From the NCBI GenBank assembly GCA_963792025.1, contig CAWBUS010000009.1, positions 1 to 64,000 of the forward strand: a stretch of 64,000 bases of DNA, given 5' to 3'. The position numbers were made by a program, and so were the translations under genes. The stretch is from Ginsengibacter sp963792025 (lineage in GTDB: Bacteria > Bacteroidota > Bacteroidia > Chitinophagales > Chitinophagaceae). This document shows positions 52,931-62,500 of this stretch, one piece after another (the stretch's first letter is position 1; the number at the start of each line of letters is the position of its first letter). The notes under the pieces were generated by a model. It saw only the letters and a list, made by a program, of their open reading frames with translations. It did not search any database and was not told the origin of the DNA.

Positions 52931-55332
52931 ATGAAAAAGATTTGCCTGTTTAGCTTCATTGTTATTTTTTCCCTATACAGCTCTGCGCAAAAAATCTCTA
53001 ATGATATTCTTACCAAAAGATGGGATGCCCAGTGGATAGCGGTACCTGGCACTTCACCGCACGCATATGGAGTTTATCATTTCCGGAAAAAATTTTCATT
53101 GAATGATAAACCAGGGCTCTTTGTGATTCATGTATCCGCAGATAACCGATATAAGCTATATGTAAATGGCGAGTTGGCTTCGTTAGGACCGGCGAGGGCC
53201 GATCTCTTTCACTGGAATTATGAAACGGTTGACATTGCTAAATATTTACGTGTAGGCGATAACGTTATTGCAGCCGACTGTTTGGAATTTTGGCGATTAC
53301 AAACCAGAGCATCAAATCTCATTTCGTACGGGTTTTATTTTACAGGGCGATACAGACGAGGAAAAAATCGTAAATACAAATACTTCCTGGAAGTGCATAG
53401 AGGACAGCAGCTACAGCCGCTTGCAACCTGATTTAATTTATACATATTACGTAGCGGGACCAGGAGAAAAAATCGATTACTGCCAAATATCCTGATGGTT
53501 GGAAAAATATTAAATATAACGACAATGGATGGACGCAGGCAAAACGAATTGTAAACGGCTTACCTAAAGATGTTTTTCAAACGGATTTAAGCTGGATGCT
53601 GGTTCCGCGAACTATTCCTCTCGTGGAATTAACAACGCAGCGATTACAAAAAGTTCGTTCCGTTACAGGGATGAATTTACCGGCTTCGTTTCCTTCCGTT
53701 AAGAACTTCCTTCACAGTGCCTGCCAATACAAGTGTAAAAATTTTATTAGACAATGGAGCACTCACAAACGCATATCCCGTACTGGCAATTCGGTAAGGG
53801 AAAAGGTACCGAGATTACTTTAGGTTATGCAGAAGCACTGTTTATAGATGAGGGAAGCAACAAACACTGGAAGGCGCAAAATAAAAAAGGCAACCGCAAT
53901 GAAGTGGAAGGCAAAAGATTTGTTGGTGTAAAAGATGAAATCATCGCCAGACGGAAATGACGAACATACTTTCACTTCACTTGCATGGAGAACTTACCGT
54001 TATATGCAGCTGGAAATAAAAACTACGGATGAGCCTTTAACCATTAACGATCTCTATGGAATTTTTACCGGTTATCCTTTTGAGTTAAAAGCAAAGTTTA
54101 CGGTGGCAAATGATACCCTTGAAAAAATATTTGAAACAGGATGGCGAACAGCACGACTGGATGCAGTTGAAACTTATATGGATTGCCCCTACTATGAACA
54201 ATTGCAATACGTTGGCGATACACGCATACAGGCCATGGTTTCTTTATACAACACAGGCGATGATCGCCTAATGCGAAACGCTATTACACAAATCGATTAC
54301 TCAAGAATGGCGGAAGGCATAACGCTTAGCCGTTACCCGACCGCCAATGCACAGGAGATACCAACATTTTCTCTTTGGTGGATCGGGATGTTGAATGATT
54401 ATTACATGTATAGAAACGATCCTTCATTTGTGAAAGAATTTTTGCCGGGCGAAAGACAGGTGTTACAATTTTTTAGCAAGTATCAGCAGCCGGATGGAAG
54501 TTTAAAAAATGCACCTTACTGGGAATTTACTGACTGGGCGGATGGCAAGGGTTGGCAAAGTGGAATGCCACCTTTTGGTACTGATGGAAGTTCTGCAGCG
54601 CTTGACCTGCAATTATTATGGGCATACCAAATTGCAGCCAAGCTTGAAGATAGCTTGGGTATGAAAGTATTTGCCGATGAATATAAAAAAAGAGCAGCGA
54701 TCCTTACGGAAACGATTAAACGAAAATATTGGGATAACGGCCGACAATTATTTGCCGATACAAAAGACAAAAATTACTACTCGCAGCACACGAATACATT
54801 GGCGATATTAACCGGTATTATTAAAGGTGCACCCGCAAAACAATTAGCACAAAAAATGATAACGGATACTTCACTAACACCGGCTACTATCTATTTTCAA
54901 TATTACGTAAACCAGGCGCTGCACAAAACAGGATTGGGTAATTTGTATTTGGCTCGATTGCAAATATGGAAAGATAATTTAGCAATGGGCCTTACCACCT
55001 GGGCAGAGATTAGCGATATCAATGCGGCACGCTCCGATTGCCACGCATGGGGCGCCAGTCCTAATATTGAATTCTTCAGGACAGTATTGGGTATTGATAC
55101 CGATGCGCCTGGATTTAATAAAATAAAAATAGAACCCAACCTTGGGTCACTTACGAAAGTGTCAGGCTCTATGCCACATCCTAAAGGGGAAATTAGAGTA
55201 ATATATAGCCTCGATAAAACGGGAAAATTAAATGCCGTGATTTCTATTCCCCCTGGTACGACCGGCGTTTTTGTATGGAAAGGCACGGAACATGTTTTAA
55301 AAAATGGTGAGACAAGGTTTGAATCTTTGTAG
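52931..55332 (+). pseudogene. GH78 alpha-L-rhamnosidase, broken by five +1 frameshifts
   Basis: An exported glycoside hydrolase family 78 enzyme (signal peptide FIVIFSLYSSA). The N-terminal Bac_rhamnosid_N domain (WDAQWIAVPGTSPHAY, RYKLYVNGELASLGPARAD) is followed after about 53.9 kb by the catalytic (alpha/alpha)6 barrel (DCPYYEQLQYVGDTRIQAMV, WGASPNIEFFRTVLG) and a C-terminal beta-domain. The frame changes at about 53276, 53481, 53704, 53794 and 53944, each by one extra base; removing them gives a clean 798-residue protein with no other stops. Insertions of one sign, with no substitutions, suggest sequencing errors more than true decay. Confidence 0.85.
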
Positions 55333-55443
55333 CTTTTTGTTCCGCAATAAGCAAATGTCGCAAACACCCCGAAGAATGTCATAATACTCCCTTCTTTATA
55401 ACACCTTTTGAATTTACTTTTACAGTAACAAAATATAAATACA

Positions 55444-56277
55444 ATGAAAGGTAAAATTTATCCCTGCTTATGGTTTGATGGGAGAGCCAAAGAAGCAGCC
55501 ACACATTATTCTTCTGTATTTGAGAATGCGAAGATCATTTCCGAAAATCCGATGGTAGTTATGTTTGAGTTGGAAGGAATGCAATTTATGGGATTGAATG
55601 GCGGACCACTATTCAAAATAAATCCTTCGATCTCCTTTTTTGTTTTTGCTGATTCGGAAGAAGATATCGACAAAAAATGGAAACTACTATCTGATGGTGG
55701 CAATGTAATGATGCCTCTTGACAAATATCCCTGGAGTGAAAAATATGGCTGGTGCCAGGATAAATTCGGTGTAACCTGGCAACTAATGATGGGGACTGGC
55801 GTTGAGCAAAAAATCGTTCCGTCATTTATGTTTACGCAGCAGCAAAGCGGAAGAGCAGAAGAAGCTATTAATTTTTACACTTCTATATTCAAGAATAGTA
55901 AAGTGGAAATGATTAGCCGTTATGAAAAAGGTGAACCAGACATAGAAGGCCATATTAAACATGCCCGTTTCACATTGAATGGACAACCTTTTGCCGCTAT
56001 GGAAAGCTCAGGTCCGCATGCATTTACTTTTAATGAAGGCGTTTCAATCGTAGTGCCTTGCGATAACCAGGAAGAAATTGACTATTTCTGGAACAAACTT
56101 ACCGAAGGCGGTAAAGAATCGCAATGCGGATGGTTGAAAGATAAATTCGGTGTGTCATGGCAAATTGTTCCCGCAATATTCGGCAAACTAATGAGCAATC
56201 CTGAAAAAGGTAAAAGAGTAATGGACGTTGTGATGAAATCGATAAAATTTAATATTGCAGAACTGGAAAATGCCTGA
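55444..56277 (+). CDS. Two-domain VOC family (PhnB-like) protein
   Basis: A 277-residue protein with two vicinal-oxygen-chelate (glyoxalase-like) domains of the PhnB/3-demethylubiquinone-9 3-methyltransferase-like class, residues ~1-125 and ~130-270. Each starts with a PCLWFDGRAKEAATHY-like helix and contains a W--DKFGV-WQ-- strand. Exact substrate unknown. TACTTTTA at 55415-55422 resembles a -7 element. Confidence 0.88.
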   Translation: MKGKIYPCLWFDGRAKEAATHYSSVFENAKIISENPMVVMFELEGMQFMGLNGGPLFKINPSISFFVFADSEEDIDKKWKLLSDGGNVMMPLDKYPWSEKYGWCQDKFGVTWQLMMGTGVEQKIVPSFMFTQQQSGRAEEAINFYTSIFKNSKVEMISRYEKGEPDIEGHIKHARFTLNGQPFAAMESSGPHAFTFNEGVSIVVPCDNQEEIDYFWNKLTEGGKESQCGWLKDKFGVSWQIVPAIFGKLMSNPEKGKRVMDVVMKSIKFNIAELENA

Positions 56278-56303
56278 ACGACCAATTTATAAAATGATCT
56301 TGT

Positions 56304-56915
56304 ATGAAAGCTGTCAAACCGGCCAACATAAATGCATACATCGCCGCGTTCCCAACAAATATTCAAAAGATTTTGGAGCAGGTACGCCTGACCGTTAGAA
56401 AGGCTGCTCCCGGCGCTGAAGAAACTATTAGCTATGGCATACCAGCTTTCAGGTATAAGGGTCGTGTGATCGTTTATTTCGCCGGATATAAAAATCATAT
56501 TGGCCTTTACGCGACTCCCTCAGGCCATGCTGCGTTTGCAAAGGAATTATCCAAATATAAACAAGGTAGAGGTTCGGTGCAGTTTCCGCTGGATAAACCA
56601 ATGCCGTTGAATTTAATTTCAAAAATTGTAAAGTTCAAGATGAAGCAGCAGGCAGAAAAAGAAATAGATTTTTTTCCCGGGGTTTCGGCACCGGCCCGGC
56701 GTGCTTTGCAGAATAATGGTATTAAAACATTAAAGGATCTCGCTAAATATACTGAAGCGGAGATTCTGCAATTTCACGGAATTGGGAAAACCGCGATGCC
56801 AATACTACAGAAGGAGTTACAAGAAAAGGGACTTCATTTCGAGATAGGGACAGAAACTTCAGGTAAAAATTTAATTAAAAATAAGCATCATGTCATTCCA
56901 GGCATACCTCGATAA
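56304..56915 (+). CDS. DUF1801 protein with C-terminal helix-hairpin-helix
   Basis: A 203-residue protein. Residues ~1-115 form the DUF1801/YdhG-like domain (VRKAAPGAEETISYGIPAFR), small proteins of unknown function; residues ~125-175 look like a helix-hairpin-helix DNA-binding element (AEILQFHGIGKTAMPILQKE). It follows the VOC gene by 26 bases and its end overlaps the DUF4287 gene, so the three are probably one transcript. Confidence 0.85.
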   Translation: MKAVKPANINAYIAAFPTNIQKILEQVRLTVRKAAPGAEETISYGIPAFRYKGRVIVYFAGYKNHIGLYATPSGHAAFAKELSKYKQGRGSVQFPLDKPMPLNLISKIVKFKMKQQAEKEIDFFPGVSAPARRALQNNGIKTLKDLAKYTEAEILQFHGIGKTAMPILQKELQEKGLHFEIGTETSGKNLIKNKHHVIPGIPR

Positions 56916-57117
56916 CATCGAGGCAAAAACAGGCATAGGCCCCGCAGAATTTAAAAAACTCGCGGGTAAAAAAAGGTTTCTCAAAAAAGAGAAGTTAGTC
57001 GACGGCGTCAAAGCAGGCGACATAGTAAAGTGGTTAAAAGAAGAGTACCAGTTAGGTCATGGTCATGCAATGGCCCTCTTTGCATTGTTTAAAGGAATAA
57101 AAAAAGAGAGCAGCTAA
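56890..57117 (+). CDS. DUF4287 small protein
   Basis: A 75-residue protein of the DUF4287 family. SFQAYLDNIEAKTGIGPAEF and LKEEYQLGHGHAMALFALFK are the conserved halves. Function unknown. Its ATG lies 26 bases inside the DUF1801 gene, so translation is likely coupled; DUF1801 and DUF4287 genes are often neighbours. Confidence 0.87.
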   Translation: MSFQAYLDNIEAKTGIGPAEFKKLAGKKRFLKKEKLVDGVKAGDIVKWLKEEYQLGHGHAMALFALFKGIKKESS

Positions 57118-57298
57118 TAACTGTGAACGCTTCACTCATATTAACGAAAGGCCTAACAAATATTGTCCCACCAGTTATCTACGATATATAACTACTAAGG
57201 ATATTCGCAAAGTATTTTGTTTAGAAGTTTTCCGACCGTAACATTAGTGACAACAATGCCTGCATTTTAACTGTGTGACTTTTCATCGCGTTTTTTCG

Positions 57299-58630
57299 TC
57301 ATACTGTAGGTAATTTATAACCATTATGATATTCCTTCATAAAATACTCTTTGTTCACTGCATCATCGGTAAACTGTTCTTTTGCGGCGTCCCACTCTAA
57401 TTTTTTACCGCTTCGGTAGGCAATGTTTCCCATTTGTGCAACAGTTGCAACGTGAGCACCAGCCTGTATAGGGCAATGGAGGTCTTCGAATTTTCGTGAC
57501 TTAACAACGTCAACAAAATTTACCCAGTGCTTGTCAACGCCACTATCTATGGATGGTGCAAAGGCTTTACTTACTTTATTTTTACTTTGCTTTTCTTCAA
57601 TCACTTCCCAGCCACCGCGGTTGAGAATAAGAGTGCCATTGTTTCCAATGTAAGCAATACCATGGTCGCGACCGTAGGAGCCATTATCAATGCCCATCGC
57701 AGAATCCCACACCATATTAAAGCCATCAAATTCGTATAATGTGGTGAGGGTGTCGGGCGTTTCTTCATACAACTCAGGATAAGCAAAGCGACCACCCAAT
57801 GCAGAAACAGATTTTGGCGTGGGAGATTTCATACCGAGTAACCCATAGTCTAACAAATGCACGCCCCAGTCAGTCATTAACCCACCGGCATAATCCCAGA
57901 ACCAGCGGAAATTAAAATGAAAGCGGCTGGAGTTAAAAGTGCGGGTTGGCGCCGGACCGAGCCACATCGTATAATCTACACCGTTAGGTGGTGCTGTATC
58001 AGGCACTACAGGTCCCGGTTTCATCCATCCCTGGTAGCACCATACTTTTACGGTTCTTATATTGCCAAGTACGCCGCTTTGCACATAATCAACGGCATCT
58101 TTAAAATGCTGCTGGCTGCGCTGCCATTGACCGCACTGCACTGCTTTCTTATATCGTTCCTGTGCGGCAACCATCGCCCTGCATTCGCCAATGGAATTGC
58201 CAACAGGTTTTTCGCAATACACATCTTTACCTGCGGCGCAGGCATGCATCATAATTAACGCATGCCAGTGATCAGGTGTGCCGATAACGACAACATCCAC
58301 ATCTTTATCGTCTAATAGTTGCCGGTAGTCGCCGTATGTTTTTACTTTGGATGCATCTTTACCCATTTTGGTAAGATCTTTCAATCTTCTTTCAATTACA
58401 TTTTTATCTACGTCGCATACAGCAACAAGATTTACACCCGGCACTTTTAGAGCCGCAGTCACATCGGCCCATCCCATTCCGTTGATACCAACAGCTCCAA
58501 TGTTTAATTGGTCGCTCGGCGCAATCTTATTTTTAAAAATAGCAAAAGCACTGTTATCAAGGGCTGATAATAATAAGCTGCCACCAACCATGGCAGCAGA
58601 ATTTTGCAAAAATTTTCTGCGTGAGTTCAT
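57299..58630 (-). CDS. Tat-exported Gfo/Idh/MocA family oxidoreductase
   Basis: A 443-residue NAD(P)-dependent sugar oxidoreductase carrying a twin-arginine signal (MNSRRKFLQNSAAMVGG). The Rossmann fold starts at LNIGAVGINGMGWAD, and the catalytic motif is EKPVG (residues ~142). Exported Gfo/Idh proteins in Bacteroidota are found with DUF1080 and other 3-keto-sugar enzymes, so a role in oxidation of sugar glycosides is plausible. It is monocistronic. Confidence 0.88.
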   Translation of the reverse strand: MNSRRKFLQNSAAMVGGSLLLSALDNSAFAIFKNKIAPSDQLNIGAVGINGMGWADVTAALKVPGVNLVAVCDVDKNVIERRLKDLTKMGKDASKVKTYGDYRQLLDDKDVDVVVIGTPDHWHALIMMHACAAGKDVYCEKPVGNSIGECRAMVAAQERYKKAVQCGQWQRSQQHFKDAVDYVQSGVLGNIRTVKVWCYQGWMKPGPVVPDTAPPNGVDYTMWLGPAPTRTFNSSRFHFNFRWFWDYAGGLMTDWGVHLLDYGLLGMKSPTPKSVSALGGRFAYPELYEETPDTLTTLYEFDGFNMVWDSAMGIDNGSYGRDHGIAYIGNNGTLILNRGGWEVIEEKQSKNKVSKAFAPSIDSGVDKHWVNFVDVVKSRKFEDLHCPIQAGAHVATVAQMGNIAYRSGKKLEWDAAKEQFTDDAVNKEYFMKEYHNGYKLPTV

Positions 58631-58957
58631 TGTATAAGTTTATAGTTGAAAAATATTGAAAGAAAAGTAAATAGTCATTTTATCAAGCTTTTTATAAATA
58701 TAGAAATAATCGGCAAAAGATCGTTGGATAATTAATTGTATAAAAAATTCTATGTAAGTAAAGTCAACCATATTGAATGTTATTAAAATGTAAAACGTAT
58801 TGTTGTTATAATATAATTTCTTACCTTAATCCATATCGGCAACATAGTTGCTATTTGTAATCGCCGGGACAACCTTTGTCTTTGGCATGATCAATAACTT
58901 AACCGGTTTCACAATTGTTTTTGTAAATAATTACCGGGTGTGCTAAAAAAAATAATT
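58631..58957. other. Non-coding intergenic region with a weak hairpin
   Basis: 327 bases between divergent genes with no convincing reading frame. The only notable element is GACAACCTTTGTC at about 58868-58880, a GACAA/TTGTC inverted repeat that could be an operator for the MscS gene. Otherwise nothing is seen. Confidence 0.4.
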
Positions 58958-60065
58958 ATGAATTTTTGGAACAGAATTTTATTTGGAAACGCCTTCAACG
59001 ATTGGGCGATAGCGATTGGAATTATCGTGGTATCATTTGCACTTATTAAAATTTTGAAAGGTCCTGTGCTGAAGAAATTAAAAAAATGGTCTCATGAAAC
59101 TAAAATTACTTTTGATGATTTTATTGTGATGGCTATTGAAAAATCGGTAATACCTTTTCTTTATTTTGCAGCCATCTTCGCTGCATTTGATTATCTCACT
59201 TTCAATACCCGCACTGCCAATATCATACAAGTTGCGAAGCTATTTATCCTTACTTATTTTATTTTAAGGCTGATAACTTCTGCTATTCAATATTCAATAT
59301 TCTCATTTCCTTGAAAAACAGGAAAACAGCGACATAAAGAAAAAACAGGCACGCAGCCTCCTCATCATATTAAAAGGTGTTGTGTGGATATTGGCCCTTG
59401 TTTTCCTGGTAAATAATCTTGGGTATAACGTTACTACAATTATTACCGGCCTTGGCATTGGTGGTATAGCTGTTGCGCTCGCAGCACAGGCCGTACTAGG
59501 AGATTTCTTTAGCTATTTTGTAATCTTCTTCGACCGGCCATTTGAAATAGGTGACTTTATAATAGTTGATGATAAAATAATTGGGGCCATTGAATACATT
59601 GGAGTAAAAACTACCAGAATCAGGGCCATCAGCGGAGAACAAATTGTTTGTTCCAATAAAGACCTTACAGACTCAAGGGTACATAATTATAAGAAAATGA
59701 TGCGCCGCAGGGTGGTATTTAGTATTGGTGTAATCTATCAAACTACTGCGGAACAGATGAAGAAAATTCCGGGCATTATTAAATCAATTATAGAATCTAC
59801 TGAAAATGCAACTTTTGACCGCAGCCATTTTTCAGCGTTTGGTGATTTCAGTATGAATTTTGAAACGGTGTATTTTATTGAAAGCCCGGATTACAATATG
59901 TACATGGATGCCCAGCAAAGTATTTATCTCGAAATATTGCAAGCGTTCGAAAAGGAAAAAATTGAATTTGCGTATCCAACGCAGACATTGTTTGCAGCAA
60001 ATACATTTATTAATCAGAAAGACGAAAAAGCAAACGGAGCAGAAAGAAAAGTTGTGAGAGAGTAA
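58958..60065 (+). CDS. MscS family mechanosensitive channel (frameshifted)
   Basis: A small-conductance mechanosensitive channel-like protein that relieves osmotic pressure, about 368 residues after correcting one extra base near 59300. The N-terminal membrane helices (FNDWAIAIGIIVVSFALIKI) lie in the first frame; the conserved pore and beta domains (GLGIGGIAVALAAQAVLGDF, FFDRPFEIGDFIIVDDKIIG, SNKDLTDSRVHNYKKM) are in the second. The second frame connects as HFLEKQENSDIKKKQAR. The GTG at 58940 is an alternative start. Confidence 0.85.
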
Positions 60066-60073
60066 ATTAATTT

Positions 60074-60551
60074 CTAATTAAGCTTCCGGTATTTCGTTCC
60101 AATATAATCCACAAAGTCCGGCTCAACGCCTTGCCGGCGCAGCAGCATTTGTATCTGAGCCCGGTGGTGTATGGAATGATAATTTAATTGCAAAGCAATG
60201 TCTTTAGGCGTGGCTGCCCAAAGGCTTCCGTCATAACCTATGAACGCAGCTTCAGTTTCAAGTTCCTCGATCCGTTTTTGAGTTGAGAAAATCTATCCAG
60301 TTTTGTAAACTTTTATTCCACTCATCTTCCAAGTTGATCAAAATCATATAGAGGCAACCACCAGTCCATTTTATCATAGCCCGGACGTTTTTAGAATTCT
60401 TGCAAGCCATTTATATTGGCAATTAATTAAATGGCTGAATAATTTTATGCTTTCCTCACGGTCACGCAGCAACGCAATTTTTTGCAAGCAGTCTTTTATT
60501 GGTGGAATTGTTGTATTCAAATGTTTCTATTAAATAAGTCTTCATTTCCAT
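60074..60551 (-). pseudogene. DinB family protein, broken by four +1 frameshifts
   Basis: A four-helix-bundle DinB-like protein of 157 residues when four single-base insertions are removed (about 60472, 60392, 60331 and 60282; total length then divides by three). Translation in the corrected frame gives TYLIETFEYNNSTNKRLLAK, RPGYDKMDWWLPLYDFD, IGYDGSLWAATPKDIALQ and the conserved ending NYHSIHHRAQIQMLLRRQG followed by YIGTKYRKLN. The HHRAQ histidines are the usual metal ligands. DinB/YfiT-like proteins may act as thiol-dependent enzymes or DNA damage proteins; role unknown. Confidence 0.8.
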
Positions 60552-60563
60552 AGAAAAACTTTT

Positions 60564-61646
60564 TTACCATTTAATATGTTGATCGATGAATTGAATCAAG
60601 CCATCAGCAAGCATTTGCTGCTCGTTGACTTTGGGATGTCCCGGTGTTTCTTTGTATGGAGCGATGTAAGTAAAGATTTTTTTATCGTTTAATTCATAAC
60701 AGCTTTCTCCAACATAACCGGGCCATGGTGAGCCTGTCCGGGTAATATCCATATTGCCCAACATGCAAATGATTTGTGCGTACAGGATAAGTTGTTCTAA
60801 TAGTTTGAACAAAATTTTTATAGGCGTTTATATAAAATTGCTATCCGGGTGCTTTGGTTCCGAACCTATGTTTAAACTGCTAATTATCGGGCATATTCAC
60901 GATCCAGGAATCATTTTGCAATAGATTAATTACAACAAGGTCCGGAGTATATTTAGAAAAATCCCATTTACTGGCGGAATCAGTAGGATCAAGCCTGTCA
61001 TACATTTCAGGCATTATTAAAGGGAACCAACTAACTATAATACCGATACCACTTTTTGAAGTACAATGATATTGCGCATTGAAATGTCTTGCCGTTATAG
61101 CGGCATAAGCGTCGTAATTATTTTCGTAATAGCCATTAGGCGAGTCATGTACTTTATCATTGATCGCATAGCCACAGGTGATAGAATTTCCGAAAAATTC
61201 TATTTTCCTTTTTGGAAGTCTTGACGGTTCCAAGATTTTAGCATTTTCCACTAATTCAAACCCATAAAAGAAAGTTTTTCCTTTATCCCATTCTGTCCGT
61301 TTAAATAATTGGAGAGAATGTTTTCGTATATGGCAGGCCGGTAGCCAAGCACCAATGTTTGCTTGCTGGTATCAAAATGAATTTCATACATACTGTCATT
61401 ATCAACAATTACATTGTAATAATTGGCAGTATCCTGGTCTTTAAATGTTCCTGAAATTGCGGTTCCTTTAAAATTTATTTTTACTGAAGTTCCCGGCCAC
61501 GTTAGTTCTGCAGCATCTTTTGTATAGGGAATTCTTCCTTCATAAACAATATGTTTATTTTTATACGAGACGAATCTTGTTTGTGAAATTACATTCTCCG
61601 AGGAAAGCAAACAAAAAAGAACGAGGCTGTATTGGAGCTTAATCAT
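60564..61646 (-). pseudogene. CE2-like SGNH esterase, frameshifted with two in-frame TAGs
   Basis: An exported carbohydrate esterase of the SGNH/GDSL type, resembling family CE2 acetylxylan esterases. An N-terminal jelly-roll domain (residues ~20-120; YEGRIPYTKDAAELTWPG) precedes the SGNH domain: block I IEFFGNSITCGYA, then VVINLLQNDSWIVN, and GHPKVNEQQMLADGLIQFID with the catalytic His. Lesions: a one-base loss near 61265-61275, a one-base gain near 60785, and TAG codons at 60841-60843 and 60880-60882. The corrected length is 360 codons. The two stop codons are not explained by indels, so this gene may be truly decaying. Confidence 0.8.
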
Positions 61647-61677
61647 GAGGAAGACAAATTTTATATATATGAAGTTT

Positions 61678-62373
61678 TTAATCCCTGCTTCTTCCCTGGT
61701 AAATCAAAATATATTGTATGAGTAAAGCAATGGATGCAAGTGCTGCAATTACATAAGTTAATGCCGCCCATTTCAAAGCATCTTTTGCTTTATCATATTC
61801 TTCCGGCGATGTAATGTGCGATGCTCCCAACCACTTCAAAGCCCTGGCCGAAGCGTCAAACTCAACAGGTAATGTTATCACCGAAAAAAGTGTTGATGCG
61901 GCAAACAAAATAATGCCAATTAATAATATTGTTGGATTGCCGCCGCCAAAACTAAAAAGGCCAAGCCCAATCAATATAATCCATTGAGCAAGGTTACTGC
62001 TTATTTGAACTACCGGAACCAAAGCACTCCTAAGTGTAAGCATTGAATACGCTGTCGCATGTTGAACAGCGTGGCCACATTCGTGCGCAGCCACAGCGGC
62101 AGCTGATATGTTTCGTCCTTCATAGACATCCGGACTTAGGTTAACTGTCTTTTTTGTAGGATCATAATGGTCACTTAAAAAGCCTGGCACTGAAGTAACG
62201 GTTACATCAAAAATTCCATTGTCGTGAAGCATTTTTTCCGCCACTTCTTTTCCGCTCAAACCACTAACGGTGGGTATTTTACTATATGTTGAAAATTTAC
62301 TTTTTAGCCTGTATTGAACAACCATGCCCAATACCATAAATAAAAGGGAAATGAATATTATTCCTAAAGTCAT
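61678..62373 (-). CDS. YugP-type neutral zinc metallopeptidase
   Basis: A 231-residue membrane-bound metalloprotease of the YugP family. It has an N-terminal membrane helix, the catalytic motif AAHECGHAVQHA (HExxH type: H-E-C-G-H), preceded by GRNISAAAVA, and three C-terminal membrane helices, with LPVEFDASARALKWLGASHI between. Its substrates are unknown. The gene is downstream of atpA but separated by the atpA terminator, so it likely has its own promoter (TAAATTTG, 62401 to 62394). Confidence 0.9.
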   Translation of the reverse strand: MTLGIIFISLLFMVLGMVVQYRLKSKFSTYSKIPTVSGLSGKEVAEKMLHDNGIFDVTVTSVPGFLSDHYDPTKKTVNLSPDVYEGRNISAAAVAAHECGHAVQHATAYSMLTLRSALVPVVQISSNLAQWIILIGLGLFSFGGGNPTILLIGIILFAASTLFSVITLPVEFDASARALKWLGASHITSPEEYDKAKDALKWAALTYVIAALASIALLIQYILIYQGRSRD

Positions 62374-62393
62374 TTACTTACATATTTACAAAA

Positions 62394-62401
62394 CAAATTT
62401 A
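62394..62401 (-). promoter_or_regulatory. Putative -7 promoter element of the metallopeptidase gene
   Basis: The minus strand reads TAAATTTG, matching TAnnTTTG, 21 bases before the ATG at 62373, and lies beyond the atpA terminator. Confidence 0.4.
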
Positions 62402-62451
62402 CAAATAGTATTTAATTCGGTTAACGCATTCAACCGGGGCTTTGATAAAAT

Positions 62452-62474
62452 AAAAAAGGGAGAAAAATTCTCCC
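62452..62474 (-). terminator. Rho-independent terminator after atpA
   Basis: On the minus strand a GGGAGAA...TTCTCCC stem (62474 to 62458) is followed by six T residues. It begins 27 bases after the atpA stop codon, so atpA is the last gene of its transcript and atpG is not co-transcribed with it. Confidence 0.85.
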
Positions 62475-62500
62475 TCAATATTGAAATAAAATTGATTTGT

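Noticed and set aside
60841..60882. TAG recoding (for example as Glu or Lys)
   Set aside because: Other intact genes in the window end at TAG, for example the MBL hydrolase and YjbQ, so TAG is a normal stop here.
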